Assembly (NCBI RefSeq): GCF_963583255.1
Contig: NC_084803.1
Span: 8,918,238 to 8,982,237, forward strand
Reading direction: 5' to 3'
Length of the DNA stretch: 64,000 nt
Source: Pyrus communis
Taxonomy: Eukaryota; Streptophyta; Magnoliopsida; Rosales; Rosaceae
Shown here: positions 12,123 to 23,371 of the stretch, piece after piece
How the letters are laid out: the number at the start of each line of letters is the position of its first letter
How positions within the stretch are numbered: position 1 is the stretch's first letter
The notes under the pieces: model-generated
Told to the model about the DNA's origin: nothing
The model's database searches: none
Seen by the model: the letters and a program-made list of their open reading frames with translations, nothing else
Made by a program: the position numbers and the translations under genes

Positions 12123-13511
12123 GGGTAAAGTACAAAAAACTACCTCAACTATAGGTCAAATGACACTTTCATACCTCATCTTTTAAAATTGACAATGTCA
12201 TACATCATCTTACGAATTTGTGTCAATGTTATATCTTCCGTTAGCTTGGCCGTTTATTTCTCAATTAAATGCTGACGTGGCTTGATCCGGGACCCATTTT
12301 TATTAAAAAAAAAAATCATTTAATATTATTTAAATATTAAAATAATAAAGAAAAGTTATTAAAAATTAAAAAAAAAAACAACATCAATTCATCCCTTCCC
12401 CCCTCTCTCCCTTCTCCCCACCTTCATCTTCTTCCCCTTTCTGCAACTGCAACCCAGAAAAACAGAAGAGAAAAAAAAAAAAAAAAAAAAAGACCAATTT
12501 GTTTTCCCTGCTCCTCACCCCCTTTTCTCCCCACACCCACACACCCAACCTCCCCACCTTCGCATCCCACCCTCTGCACCCAACCTCACACCCACTACCT
12601 ACAACCCCAAAAAAAAAAAAAAAAAACCCAAAAAAAACCCCATTCTCCTGGGCGAGGAGAAAATGGGTTGGGGGGGGGGGGGCGCGGGGGGTGGGGTGGG
12701 GGAATGGGTGTGGAGGGGAGAGTGTGGGTGCAAGGGGGGCGGACGAACTGGGTTTTTTTTTTTTTTTTTTCTTCCCTCTTCTTCTTCTTCTGCAGGTTGG
12801 GTGGGTGGGTGAAGGGTTTCCCGTTGTTTTTTTTTTTTTTTCCTTCTCTCTTCTTCTGCTGCCCTCTTCTTCTTCTTCTTCTTCTTCTGCAGGTTGGGTG
12901 GGTGGAGGGGACGGGTTTGCCGTTGTTTTTTTTTTTTCTTTTTTTTTTTTTTCCTTCTCTCTTCTTCTGCTTCCCGCTTCTTCTTCTTCTTCTTCTTCTT
13001 CTTCTTCTTCTGGGGGGACGAATTGGGTTTCCCATTGTTGTTTTTTTTTTTTTTTTTTTTTTGTTTCCTTCTTCTTCCTTCTCCTTTCTAGGTTGCAGGG
13101 GGTTGGGTTTGTGGTGGGTGGAGGGGGGATGAACTGGGTTTGGTTTGGTTTGGTTTTTTTTTTTTTTTTTTTTTCTCTCTTCTTCTTCTTTCTCCTTCTT
13201 CTTTTATGGGTTGCAGGAAGATGATGGGGAAGAGAGAGAGCGAGATGCACGAAAGGAGAGGTTTTTTATTTTTATTTTTATGTACTGTTTTATTATTATT
13301 TTATTATTTAAATAATATTAAATGATTTTTTTTGTTTTTAATAATTTTTTTAATAAAAATGGGTTACAGATCAAGTCACATCAGCATTTAACTGAGAAAT
13401 AAACGGGCAAGCTAACGGAAGGTATAACATTGACACAAATTCGTACGATGAGGTATGACATTGTCAAGTGTCATTTGACCCATAGTTGAGGTAATTTTTT
13501 GTACTTTACCC
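12123..13511. mobile_element. Non-autonomous Mutator-like (MULE) element, 1,389 bp, 9-bp target duplication
   Basis: Perfect 9-bp direct repeats CACTTTTAA flank the element at 12114-12122 and 13512-13520. The ends are inverted repeats of roughly 150-180 bp: the left begins GGGTAAAGTACAAAAAACTA and the right, read in reverse complement, begins GGGTAAAGTACAAAAAATTA. Both continue through a shared CCTCAACTAT(A/G)GGTCAAATG and TTAAATGCTGA segment. The 9-bp duplication plus long inverted ends is the pattern of Mutator-like elements. The interior has no transposase; it is dominated by homopurine/homopyrimidine sequence, (TTC)n runs, poly(T) and poly(G) tracts, which generate meaningless long open frames on both strands. 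Confidence 0.82.
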
Positions 13512-14499
13512 CACTTTTAAACATGTCCAACATTTTTTAGTAAAAGTCACTTACGATTTAATGAGATTTTTCTTTATTTGAAGGTGAAATGTTTTACATT
13601 CAATTTTCACTATGACGAAATAAAATCATATTATTGCTAGCCTTTATGAGGCTTAACCTACTCTTTAACCTTATAGTGTATATTATATTACTTGTTAAAA
13701 AAAACATTTTTCTAAGAAAATTATATTTATCATAAATACTTATGAGTAAAAATGGTTTTTTATTGACAAAAAGAGAAGTGTAATAATCTCAAATAAGCCA
13801 TTAATCTAAATTATATGAAGCATATGTGGGGCTAATGCACTTATGCTTCTGAGCTTATATATTCGTTTATGTAACTTAGCTTAATTTAAAGATAGTGCTC
13901 ATTCACTAATTTTTTACTTCTCAGCACACTTTTTTCAAATTTTTACTGTAGAATCAAATGAATTAAAGATGATTAATGAACAAAAGTTAACAAGAGTGTG
14001 AAAGAAGTAAGAATGAATGTGTGAATAGCACAATCCAATTTAAAATACAATTTTTTATGTGTAGGATATTGCTTGTATATGTACAAAAAGTTTTATATCA
14101 ATAGTCATTGAAGTTTGGTTAACTTATCAGTTTGGTTCTTCACGTTTTAAATTGTTAAAGTCATTTTTTAAAATTTAACTTCGCATGTCACTTTAGTTTC
14201 TATTATCCAATTTGTGTTGTATATGTGTTTTTATCACACATGATTCATGATATTTTGCTAACAGATTAATTTGGTCCTTAATATTTCAAATCAAAATTGT
14301 TTTAGAAGTTTACGTATACACATCAATGTAGTCTATGCCGTTAAACTTGAAAATATCGTGCATCACACAAATTAGGGACGACTTCGTTCGCTTGAAACGT
14401 GAGGGATCAAAATAATGAATTAGACTAACTTTGGGGAACATTTGTCATAAAAGCAAATGAAAAAAAAAAAATCCCTGTGATAATTTCATAGACAAAGAA

Positions 14500-14692
14500 G
14501 GAGAGGAATCCTCTCTAGATCATTTTCTCCTAATCCATCAAGTTCGGGAGCTATTGAAAAATGAGCAAATAGCTAAAATTATTATCATTGTTAAAATGAA
14601 CCTTTATTTGTAACTGTTAGATTATTTTTGAATGGTTCAAATTCTCAGACTAGATGAATTGGGAGAAAGCGATCCGAGGATGATTCCTTTCC
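14500..14692. mobile_element. Short MITE, 193 bp, 9-bp target duplication
   Basis: Flanked by perfect GACAAAGAA direct repeats at 14491-14499 and 14693-14701. The left end GGAGAGGAATCCTCTCTAGATC-like sequence matches the reverse complement of the right end (GGAAAGGAATCATCCTCGGA), followed on both sides by a TTTCTCC(T/C)AAT(C/T)CATC block. Non-coding. The 9-bp duplication suggests Mutator-type mobilisation. Confidence 0.7.
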
Positions 14693-15154
14693 GACAAAGA
14701 AATTAAAATAGAATAGAAAATGAATAAACACGACAGGGGTTTGGTCTGTGACGAGTCATTCTCTCCTCCTCTCCACCACAATTAATCTGAGGTTTGTTCT
14801 TCACTCTTTATTGAGCTGTTACTATTTATGCCCTCATTTTCCATTTTATTACTGCTTCATTCCCTTTATTTTCTCATTTCCACAACGAATTCTCTCCAGT
14901 TTTTATAAATTTGTTAAATGGGTGATGGAAAGATTGTGGTTGGTGCTCTAGGGATGGTTATCTTCTCGATCCTTGATTGGTTTCCGTTCTAGGGTTTTCC
15001 GGTGTTGTGTAACTGCGACTGTCTTCCGTGAAAGACAGGATCCTCTCAGCTGGACACTGCTTTTCAGTTCAGGCATTAACTGATAAGGTAGGGTCTTACC
15101 GGCGTTGGTGGGGCCCGTACTGGTGGGTTCATCAGGTATCGCTTAAGCTTAATC

Positions 15155-15176
15155 TGCTCTCTCTCTCTCTCTCTCT
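15155..15176 (+). repeat. (CT)n microsatellite in the SKIP35 5' leader region
   Basis: Run of CT dinucleotides just after a plausible 5'-UTR splice donor (CATCAG then GTATCG at 15136). A matching acceptor lies at about 15466, so this repeat is probably inside a 5'-UTR intron of the SKIP35-type gene. Confidence 0.55.
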
Positions 15177-15667
15177 ATGTAAAAATAAAAAGCATTTGGT
15201 ATTTGACTGGTATGGTCGCCAGATTTGAACTTGTCTCTCTGGTTTGCTTGTTTTGGATTCTCTTTTTCCACCAACATGCATAGGAATTTGAGAATTGAGG
15301 GCTGGTTTTAATTTCACTGCCTGTTGCCTGTTGGGGATGACTTCGATTTTCGATTCGTTTGCATGACTCCGAGAGGAGCAATCATCCAAGGCGGAGGAGA
15401 AAGAGAAAAGGAGAATGCAATTTTGTAACCAGCTCGTGAATTAACCGTTTGGTTTTGTTGGAACAGGAATCGCCACTGGCGAGCAATTGGTTTCTTCCGC
15501 TATTTGTTGTTACTACTTTAAGCTGTTTGATGGTGCTGTTTGGGCAATTTGTGTGATTATCTGGTTGGAGATTGTTCTTTCCCTTCCCCTTTTAATCTTA
15601 CTATTGAGTTACGGAAAATTGGGGGGAGGTGGGGGATAGCATAGCCTATACACTACAGTGGGTGAGG

Positions 15668-18600
15668 ATGGAAAAGGGGATGGCACCTCTTGAGGGTAAT
15701 GATGGTTGTATTGTGGTGAATGAGACTAATTCCGAAGACCCCATATATATCGACATGGAAACTGAAGAGTATGGGATTGATATTTCAAAGAATGGAATTC
15801 AAGGTTTTGCATCAGACAAAGGTGAGGGAAGTAATGTGGTATTCTCTAGAGAAGGACCTCTTGTCAGGAAGGAGTCAAGAATGCCCTCCAGTTGTAGTTG
15901 TAGTGCCAAGAAACTCAAATCTCGGGTTGATGTGGTAGACTTCAATCCGGAGAGGAAGGATAAAGTTGGGCAAGAGAAGAAACTCAGTAGACAAGATAGG
16001 ATTGAGTTGGGTCGCATGTTTCAGGGTGCTGTTAGTTCCCATGATTGGGAAGCTGCTGAGAATTTGATCCTGGTAGCTGATCCGCAAACCCTGAATGATG
16101 CTTTGTGCATCACTCTGGACTCAATATGGTTCTTGAGCACTCACGAAGAGCTTTATGGGATAACAGAATTAATTAAGAAGATCATTGTCAATGGTGCGTA
16201 TGACTTCACGAGAGCTGCCTTGCGTACTTCATTTCTTGCTTCGTGTGTTTCTGCTTGTCAGAGCCGTACAATGAGTCTTGCAGATACAGTCGCAGTAATG
16301 GCCCAAAGGTAAGGTTTACTGCTTTTCAGCGTTCGTGGGGAAATATTATTTAGTTTAACATATTGCTGATAAGATTAAATTTGATGTAATAACATATATG
16401 TTTTTATTGTATCTTCTATAGTTAATGAGTACTCATCTTTAAATATTTGAAACCAGGAAATCTTTACAAGTTACAAGGTAGAATAAAATTAATCTAGTTC
16501 TTTAATGAAGTGAGCAAGCTCAGGTTGATTTTATGTAGTCTTTCCATGTCAGTTCATATGATACCAGGAAATCTTTTTATGAACATACATGTAGAAAACC
16601 TGGGTGTTACACTAATTAGAATTTGTCGTTTGGCCAACACCATGAGTAAGTAGAAAGCTTGGTGGGTTAGGAAGTGCCCCACTTGAGCTTAAGATGCATC
16701 AAATTTCATTCCTTGAAATCCTTGGATGTTCCCTCCTTTTATTTATTTTATTTGAACTACGACAGTGCAGTGCGGTATTGTTTATTGTGTCTGCTGAGCA
16801 CGTTGCCCATCTATTTCCACTTTATCCTGGAATTGGTGCACCATTGCTTTATTGGTTACCCCTCTTATTTTTTGTAGGTTGCATGAGCGCCTCCAGGAAT
16901 GCAATGGAGATGAGGTCTTGAAGGCAGAAGCTGCTGCTAAGGTTCAAAAGTTTACTGAATGGGCTCTGAAATGTATAGGCTTTCATTCTCGCTCTCAAGG
17001 TAATAAGGATAAAGTTAACAATAGCTCATCGGTTGAGATCCAACTCCAGTTATCAGCATTTAAGGCATTCATAGATCTTGCTGGTAACCAGCTTTCTGGG
17101 AAGGACTTCACTGAGGCCTTTGATGCTGCTTGCTTTCCCCTAACTCTCTTCTCTAGTTCATTCGACTCTGGCTGGGCATCTGGGATCTCGGCAACTGCAA
17201 TTCAAGGTTTGCTGGGTATGTTGGTGGAGGGGGGCGCAGACAATGTCAATCAGTGCTTCCTTGAAGCCTCTCGTTTTGGGAGTACTGAGCTTGTGCGCAT
17301 CTTGTTGCAGGTGACTTCAATATGATCGTACATTATTTTACTAAACCTAAATAAGAATTAGGAAGAACTATAATTATTGCTATAGTTATACAAATATAAC
17401 CTTCATTCTTTTGAATTGTCATTGCAAGATGCTTTTGTATATTGATTGGTGCACATTGTTTTCCCCTTGCATGTTAAATGGTTGCATTATTGTTTGTTTA
17501 ACATTTCCTAAACTTTTGAATACTGTTCTTTTATGTGTTAAAGTTTCCATCCTTTCTTATTTTTTTACTAGAGCAATGCTGGGAGCAACCGATGCCTCAG
17601 TTGCTGTGTCAGTCGGTCTTTGTGGGCGGGGCATGTGGGCAACGATTTTGTGAAAGTAAAATGTGCCTTCTGATTGCTAAAAAAGGAATTGACTTTTATA
17701 CCCTTATTGTTCCTCCTCGTTCTTCTTCATTCAATCAAATCAAATCCTTGTTTTCTGTTTTCTGAGAAAAAAAGACCAAACCATTCCCAGATTTGAAGAA
17801 AGATAATCAACAACAACAACAACAAAGCCTTTTCCCACTACGTGGGGTTGGCTGTATGAATCCTAGAACCCCATTGCGCTCGGTTCTGTGCCACGTCTTT
17901 TATTAGATCCAAGTACTCTTAAGCCTTTTCTTAGAGTCCCTTCCAAAGTCTTCCTCGGTCTTCATCTACCCCTTCGGCCCTGAACCTCTGTCTTGTAATC
18001 GTATCTTCTAATCGGAGTGTCAGTAAGCCTTGAAGAAAGATAATCCCAAAGAAAAATTTATCCAACACCAAATCAGGAATGGGAAGCAGAGCGGGAGTAG
18101 AATAAAGGCAACGGCAGCCGCCGGGATGCTGTTTCCATCAAAACCACCAGTCTCCGACCCTTCGGGCACCATCTCAGCCCAAAATCTCCCAGACTGTACA
18201 TATTTGCAGCGGCAACTCCCTACCCATCTCACCGCCACCGTGCACCCCTGCATGACATGGACGCGGGCGTGCCTGAATTGAGTGAGGTCGGTACGCTCCG
18301 TCACCGTAGAAACTGTAGGAGTCTCTACTCCCGCTGTTTCCCATGTTGCATTTGGTGTTGCTGGGAATTAAATTTCAAGCTTAAAGCTTTAATCTTTCTT
18401 CAGAACTTATGGAGGAAGAAGAGGAAGAAAAAGAGTTGGAGAAAACAAAACAACGAGGGTATAATGTCAATTCCACTTAGCAATCAGATTATCCATTTTA
18501 CTTTTACAAAGTCACTGGACGCTAGTTCGGCCCACAAAATGCCAAGTATTGTTCCTAGCATTGCTCTTTTTCCTAATATTTCTGTAAATCTGGAATATCA

Positions 18601-19590
18601 ATATTTTTGCAGACAGCCTGACATTGACATTTTTCATTCTGTTATGCATACTTGATGATATGATTTGCTTATGTATATACACTAGAAGAATTGTGAGAAG
18701 CGATCGTGATCCAAGTTTTGCTTTCATGATGTATGGTTTGTGTGGCATCTTTTGTCTCATTTTTGTTTGGCATATTGGTTTTGTGTTGGTAGATTGCCCA
18801 AAGGAACAGTTTGGATGTTGATGTTGACCTGGCTTTGGGTTTTGCTTCTCACTACTGCAAGATTGGTACTATGGAATGTCTTGTCGAAGAGGGAAATGCG
18901 ATAGCTTTCTTGGGCCCTCTAATGAGAGCTGCTGAGAGGGGCTGTATGCAGGTTGTTGAGTGGTTTGTGAAAAGGGGCTGCCGAGACATGGAGCTCTGCC
19001 TTGCTCTCACTGCTGCAACTTCTAGCAGCCAAGTTGACGTTGCTGCCTATCTCCTTCCTCATGTTCCTCATCATGTCCTTGCTGCACTCAGCATTGAAAT
19101 TGTGAAGGCTGCTGGTGAACGAAGTGGTGGTTCTCTTGATGGTGTTGCATTTCTTCTCCATTCCGACTTCTTAGGTGATCCTGCAGCCACTTATGCTGTT
19201 GCCAACAGTATTGCTCTGTCTGATGATGAGGGTGTAGCTCCCGAGTTAAAGGCTTTTCTTCGTGTGCACTGGTCTCAGGAAGCTTTCTTGGATGGAATAA
19301 GACAAGGACAAGAACACTACATAAACATTTTGAGGATTTTAAAATGGGGTGAATCTCCTATCTGCTTAAGAGATCTTCCAACCCCTCTAGGGATAGCGAT
19401 TGGTTACCTGCCACTGTATAGGGAGTGCGTGAGGGCGGGTGGCTGTTTGTTGTCACAAAGGCTGAGAGGACAGCTTGTTGAAGCTGTTAGCCGGCTTGGC
19501 GGTGGAGTCTTAGAAGGGGCGGGCCAGTGCAAAGAGCTATTGGCTGTTCTGGAGCATCATCTTCCTCCATTTTTCACTCGATCTGCCTAG
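15668..19590 (+). CDS. SKIP35: SKIP35-type ankyrin-repeat protein, 623 residues, 3 coding exons
   Basis: Plant ankyrin-repeat family protein; the Arabidopsis member SKIP35 was named as a SKP1-interacting partner, so a link to SCF ubiquitin ligases is family knowledge, not visible here. Coding exons: 15668-16308 (ATG 15668, MEKGMAPLEGND), 16878-17310, 18793-19590 (stop TAG 19588-19590). Frames close exactly (358 + 266 codons). Visible segments: a charged, disordered N-terminus with EVVFSREGPL-like VVFSREGPLVRKESR, helical repeat region LSRQDRIELGRMFQGAVSSH, then ankyrin-like helices such as CFLEASRFGSTELVRILLQ and LMRAAERGCMQVVEWFVKRG. A GTG-initiated extension from 15629 was not used because the ATG matches the family start. 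A 5'-UTR intron (about 15136-15466) is likely. Intron 2 carries a LINE insertion. Confidence 0.93.
17809..18029 (-). mobile_element. 5'-truncated RTE-type LINE fragment with 16-bp target duplication
   Basis: Sits in intron 2 of the SKIP35-type gene in opposite orientation. It is bounded by perfect 16-bp direct repeats TTGAAGAAAGATAATC at 17793-17808 and 18030-18045. On the minus strand the fragment ends in a (TTG)n tail, seen here as CAACAACAACAACAACAAAG, typical of RTE-clade LINEs. The body (GCCTTTTCCCACTACGTGGG, then CCCCTTCGGCCCTGAACCTC) resembles the common plant RTE 3' end from memory. Only about 221 bp are left. Confidence 0.78.
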
Positions 19591-20293
19591 CACTGTGCAG
19601 CAAGATGTTGCACGTAGACATTCGGGGACTTGGTTTCCCCCTGTCCGAGGCTGTTTGATCAATTTGTAATGGATTATAATAACAGTTCAGAGATGGGGTC
19701 AGGTGACAAAGCCAAGGCTTGTCAATTTTCAATCCGTCATATGTTGTTGCCTTGTAATTTAGTTCGTTTACTGTCTACATGACGCATACATTTCTGAATG
19801 CGCATGTTGTTGTTCTATCATTTAAGACAAAGAAACCATGTGATATTCCATAAGAGAGCCGGCCGGCCAGCCACAGACAAAAACACTGAATTGAATTGCA
19901 AGTCTTAGTTCGCCTTCCCTACATTATAATTATTCTTTATCGAAAGTAATTCAAACCCAATTGAAAAGTACAGATGTGATATTCCAGAAGACCTTGCTTT
20001 GAAAATAAGTTGTTTTTACTTACGTTATCTTTATTTTGCAAAAGGGTAGTTTTCACGACTCATACGCTGTGAAATTTTGGTCACAAAAATACAACCTTTA
20101 CGTTATGCGAAGGCTCGCCCTCAATATTCAATAAGGATGGAATTGCAAAAGTTGCATTGAGTGATCGGCTAAACAAGAAGAAAAAAGAAATAAAAACGAG
20201 TGTTGTTTCTTGTATTGAACATCTGAGTTTAGTACAAAAAATGTATGATGACAGTGAAGATCCTAAGTCTTCGAGACAAACGATTTTACTTAG
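19591..20293. other. Tail-to-tail spacer (3' UTRs of SKIP35 and ARGOS-like genes)
   Basis: The two flanking genes converge here. The stretch is AT-rich with no recognisable gene; it should hold both 3' UTRs and polyadenylation sites. Confidence 0.55.
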
Positions 20294-20662
20294 CTAGACG
20301 TATGTATAAGTTAAATCCCTCACATTCGACGGCATGAAAGCCAAGATCATAAGCACGCCCAGAATGCCAATGGGAAGCAGCAGCAGCATGAAAGGCGGGG
20401 GAGGTAGCGGCGGAACCATCAAAGGAAGGATGAGCAGAGTCGCTGTGAGGCATACAAGCAAAAGCAACGACTCCATGCTAAAGTAGCTGGCCGGCAGCAG
20501 TCTTATGCCACTCCCTCTACCGTGAGATAGGGTTCGCCGGTATTCTATTGCCTTCCCTTGTCTCTGAATCTGATGATAATACTCTACCTTCAGCCCTTGA
20601 TCCGCTTGGGAGGGCTCTAGGGTTTGGGCACCGGAAACATTTTTTGTTTTCATCTCCTCCAT
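20294..20662 (-). CDS. ARL: ARGOS/ARGOS-like organ-size regulator, 122 residues, single coding exon
   Basis: Small membrane protein of the ARGOS/ARL/OSR family, which promotes organ growth through cell expansion or proliferation in response to auxin and brassinosteroid and dampens ethylene signalling (family knowledge). ATG at 20660-20662 (MEEMKTKNVSGAQTLEP), stop TAG 20294-20296. The diagnostic OSR domain is complete: ASYFSMESLLLLVCLTATLL, a proline-rich turn PLPPPPF, a second hydrophobic helix FMLLLLPIGILGVLMILAFM, and the conserved C-terminus NVRDLTYTYV. The two hydrophobic helices around PPLPPPP are the hallmark. A TTG-initiated 10-residue extension is rejected. A long, probably intron-containing 5' leader (up to the GA repeat near 21670) is likely, as in relatives. 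Next to SKIP35 as in Arabidopsis (ARL beside SKIP35), which supports the ARL name over ARGOS. Confidence 0.93.
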   Translation of the reverse strand: MEEMKTKNVSGAQTLEPSQADQGLKVEYYHQIQRQGKAIEYRRTLSHGRGSGIRLLPASYFSMESLLLLVCLTATLLILPLMVPPLPPPPFMLLLLPIGILGVLMILAFMPSNVRDLTYTYV

Positions 20663-22307
20663 GGCGCAACTTGTTGACGAGCGATCTGGCAAATGAATAA
20701 ATCCTGTGGCAGTACTAGTCTTGGGCGATCTGCTTCAGGAACATCAAAATTCATTTAGCGATGCGTTGGTCCCCCACAGATAAAATCACAGCACAGAACA
20801 GAAGGAAATTATCTGTCAAACAGACCTAATTATCTCCCTAAAATCTCTTCCAACTGTAATGTCAACGAGAGGCAAGCAATGCAATGCAATGCAGAATGCA
20901 GGCGACAATTCCGTCGAGCTGGTTCACTCGCTTCGTGCTGTCCCGGGAGGATCTCAACTTGGACAATAACACGCTCAGCCTTTCCTTGAGATACTGCTGG
21001 AAATGGCAAGAAAAAAAGGATAGGATTAGTTTGATCATTCCTTCAAGTCTTTGAATGCAAGGCAATGCACAAAGAAACAAAGAAACCGATAAATCATGAG
21101 ACGTCGTCCCTAATAATCCAACAGAATACAGAAGAGAAGAATCTCAATTTGAAATCAAAATCAAAATCCGATAACACGCTCAGTAACAAGAATCAATCAA
21201 TCATTTCCCCTCCCCTCCGAAAAAGAAAGGTAAACAATGAAATCGCTTACTTCTGATCAGAGGGGATGAATGAAATAAGGAAATGAAGAACATAAATTAG
21301 AGAGGCTGAGGGCATGCATGCGGAAACGAAATCAAATTAAGCTTCATACAAATAGCAGCAGCAGCAGCAGCAGCAAGAAACAGAGTTGTTGACTCTCAGA
21401 AATTAAAATAAGAAGAAGATGGGTCGGTTGGATCGGGTTGGGTTGGGTTGGGTTGGACTGGATGAACAATGTCTTGGGGTGTTGGTGTTAGAATAAAAAG
21501 AAAAGGATAAAGCTGCTCAAGGAAACGAAATGAATTTTGATGCACTGCATCTGTATATGTTGGTGACTCTCGGTATTCAATTCTCTGTATCCCTTGCCCT
21601 TTCCTTGCTGCTATCCTTATTCTCCCTTGCCCCTTCCTGATGTTTGTTGCTTTGTTTTATGATTTTCTAGAGAGAGAAAGAGAGAGAGAGAGAGAGGTTT
21701 GGTTCAGTGAATTGGACTGTACGCATTGACAAGTGGGCCACTCTTTGCTGACATGCAAGTTGCTAGTTTTGGAAAATCAGGCTGGGTTCCCCGAGGTACT
21801 TCACCCCTGGCCTCCCCCCTCTATTCTTCTCTCTCTCTCTTTCCTTCTCTTTCTAAAAAAAGGCCAACCCGTTCCGCATCTACTTTTAAAACTTGCAATG
21901 TAATTCACCCCTTTTAGATGAGGATGAGCCGGGTCTTGTCAACCGTTAAGGTCTTCAAAAATATTTTTTAAATGACTGGAAATGATGCTACGAGTTGACT
22001 GTATTCATTCATTAAGCTCTTCTTTAATAATGTTTTTAAAATAATTAAAAGTATTTTTAAGTTTCAAAATACTTGAATTACTTTTTACAAAAACTATCAT
22101 GCGTTTGTTGCCGAAAACACTTCAAATATTTTTTTCATGATTTATTTATATTTTTATTAAAGATTAATTTTAAAAATATTTTCATCAAAATTACTTTTAA
22201 TTATTTTTTAAAAGTATTTTCAAAACCAGCTCGTTCATTTTCTATGCAAATAGCAAAACTGTGATGGTCAAGTATGGAATCATTCCATTCCCTGTATGGA
22301 TGTCTTG
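20663..22307. other. Upstream region of the ARGOS-like gene
   Basis: Probable 5' leader and promoter: contains (AGC)n near 21356-21375, GGTTGGGTTGGG-type repeats near 21435 and a (GA)n tract at 21670-21696. From 21900 on it is AT-rich and I see no gene. Confidence 0.45.
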
Positions 22308-23371
22308 AGATACTTTCGTAACTTAGGTTTGTGATCTATTTCAATTCCTTACAACATCTTCAAAATATTGCACTTTTATATCTTAAGTGCTATTTTATTT
22401 CAAAATAATACATCTGTTACATTTTTCATCTATTGATCCGTTAAATGCTGACGTGACTGCCACATATATGCCACGTTGCTTCCAAATGTCTGCCACATGA
22501 CAAATAAAATAACTTTTTATTTATTTTAAAAAAACCTGAATTTTCTCCAAAAAAAAATGAAAAAAAAAATAATAATTAAACCCACTATCCCTCACCCCTC
22601 ACCCCTCCCCCCAGCGACCCAAATCCCTATCCCTAACCCAAAAACCTCCAGCAGCAGCAAGAAGAAGAAGAGGGAACCTCCAGCAGCAGCAAGAAGAAGA
22701 AGAGGGAGGAATGAGGAAAAAAAAAATCCCAAAACCTAGTTCCTCCCCCCCCCCCCCCAATCTTATCCCCCTCATCCTCCTCTCTTCTCCCCGCAACTCC
22801 CAAACCCATCTCCCCCATCTTCATCTTCCCTGCAACCCAGGAAAAAAAAAAAACCCAAATCCCGTCTCGCCATCACCGGGTTCGTGGAATGGGTGTGGAT
22901 TTAAGGAGTGGGGGGTGTGTAGAGAAGGGAAGAGGGTGGGTGCAAAGGGAGGGAGGGTCACGGGTTGGGGGGTGCGCAAGGAGGGTCGCGGGCGGGTGGG
23001 GGTTCTTTATGGGTTTCTGGTTTTAGGGGGGGAGGTTATTGGGTTTCTGGGTTTTGGTTTGGGGGGTTGACGGGGGTGGTTTATTTCAGTTTTTTTTAAT
23101 TTTTATAATTATTATTTATATTTAGAAGATTAAGGTTTTTAAAAAAATTAAAAAATTAATTTTTGTTTGCCACGTGTCAAACATTTGGCAGCCGCGTGGC
23201 ATATATGTGGCAGCCACATCAGCATTTAACAGATCAAGGAATGAAAAATGTAACGGATGTATTATTTTGAAATAAAATAGTACTTAAGGTATAAACATGA
23301 AATGTTTTCAAGATTTTGTAAGGAATTAAAATAGACTCCAAACATGAGGTATGAAAGTGTAATTTACCCCC
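22308..23371. mobile_element. Second Mutator-like TIR element, about 1.06 kb, left end eroded
   Basis: The right end read in reverse complement (GGGGTAAATTACACTTTCAT, then CATGTTTGGAGTCTATTTTA) aligns with the left end (ATACTTTCGTAACTTAGGTT, then GTGATCTATTTCAATTCCTT). Both continue as inverted copies through ATTTTATTTCAAAATAATAC, AACATTTTTCAT-like sequence, TTAAATGCTGA and CCACATATATGCCACG. The family is related to the 12123-13511 element (shared TTTCATACCTCAT and TTAAATGCTGACGTGGC blocks). The interior again is simple-sequence rich: (AAG)n, poly(A), poly(C), then G-rich. No transposase. Confidence 0.7.

Larger units (their letters stand above)
11555..14499. other. Intergenic spacer with GDI promoter and nested repeats
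   Basis: The first 200 bp hold the GDI 5' leader (CTCGCTCGCTCG-type repeats) and promoter. The rest is AT-rich and contains a palindromic MITE (about 11897-12099) and a Mutator-like element (12123-13511), both listed separately. I see no real gene: the long open frames at 12384-13250 are products of simple sequence. Confidence 0.6.

Noticed and set aside
12384..13250. Long open frames (up to 288 codons) on both strands
   Set aside because: They are made of poly-Lys/Glu or poly-Phe/Leu from homopurine/homopyrimidine repeats inside a transposable element, overlap on both strands and match no protein family.
15629..15667. GTG-initiated N-terminal extension of SKIP35
   Set aside because: Family members begin with MEKG-like sequence and an ATG is present at 15668.
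22557..23070. Pro/Lys-rich and Gly-rich open frames
   Set aside because: Simple-sequence translation inside the second TIR element, no homology recognised.
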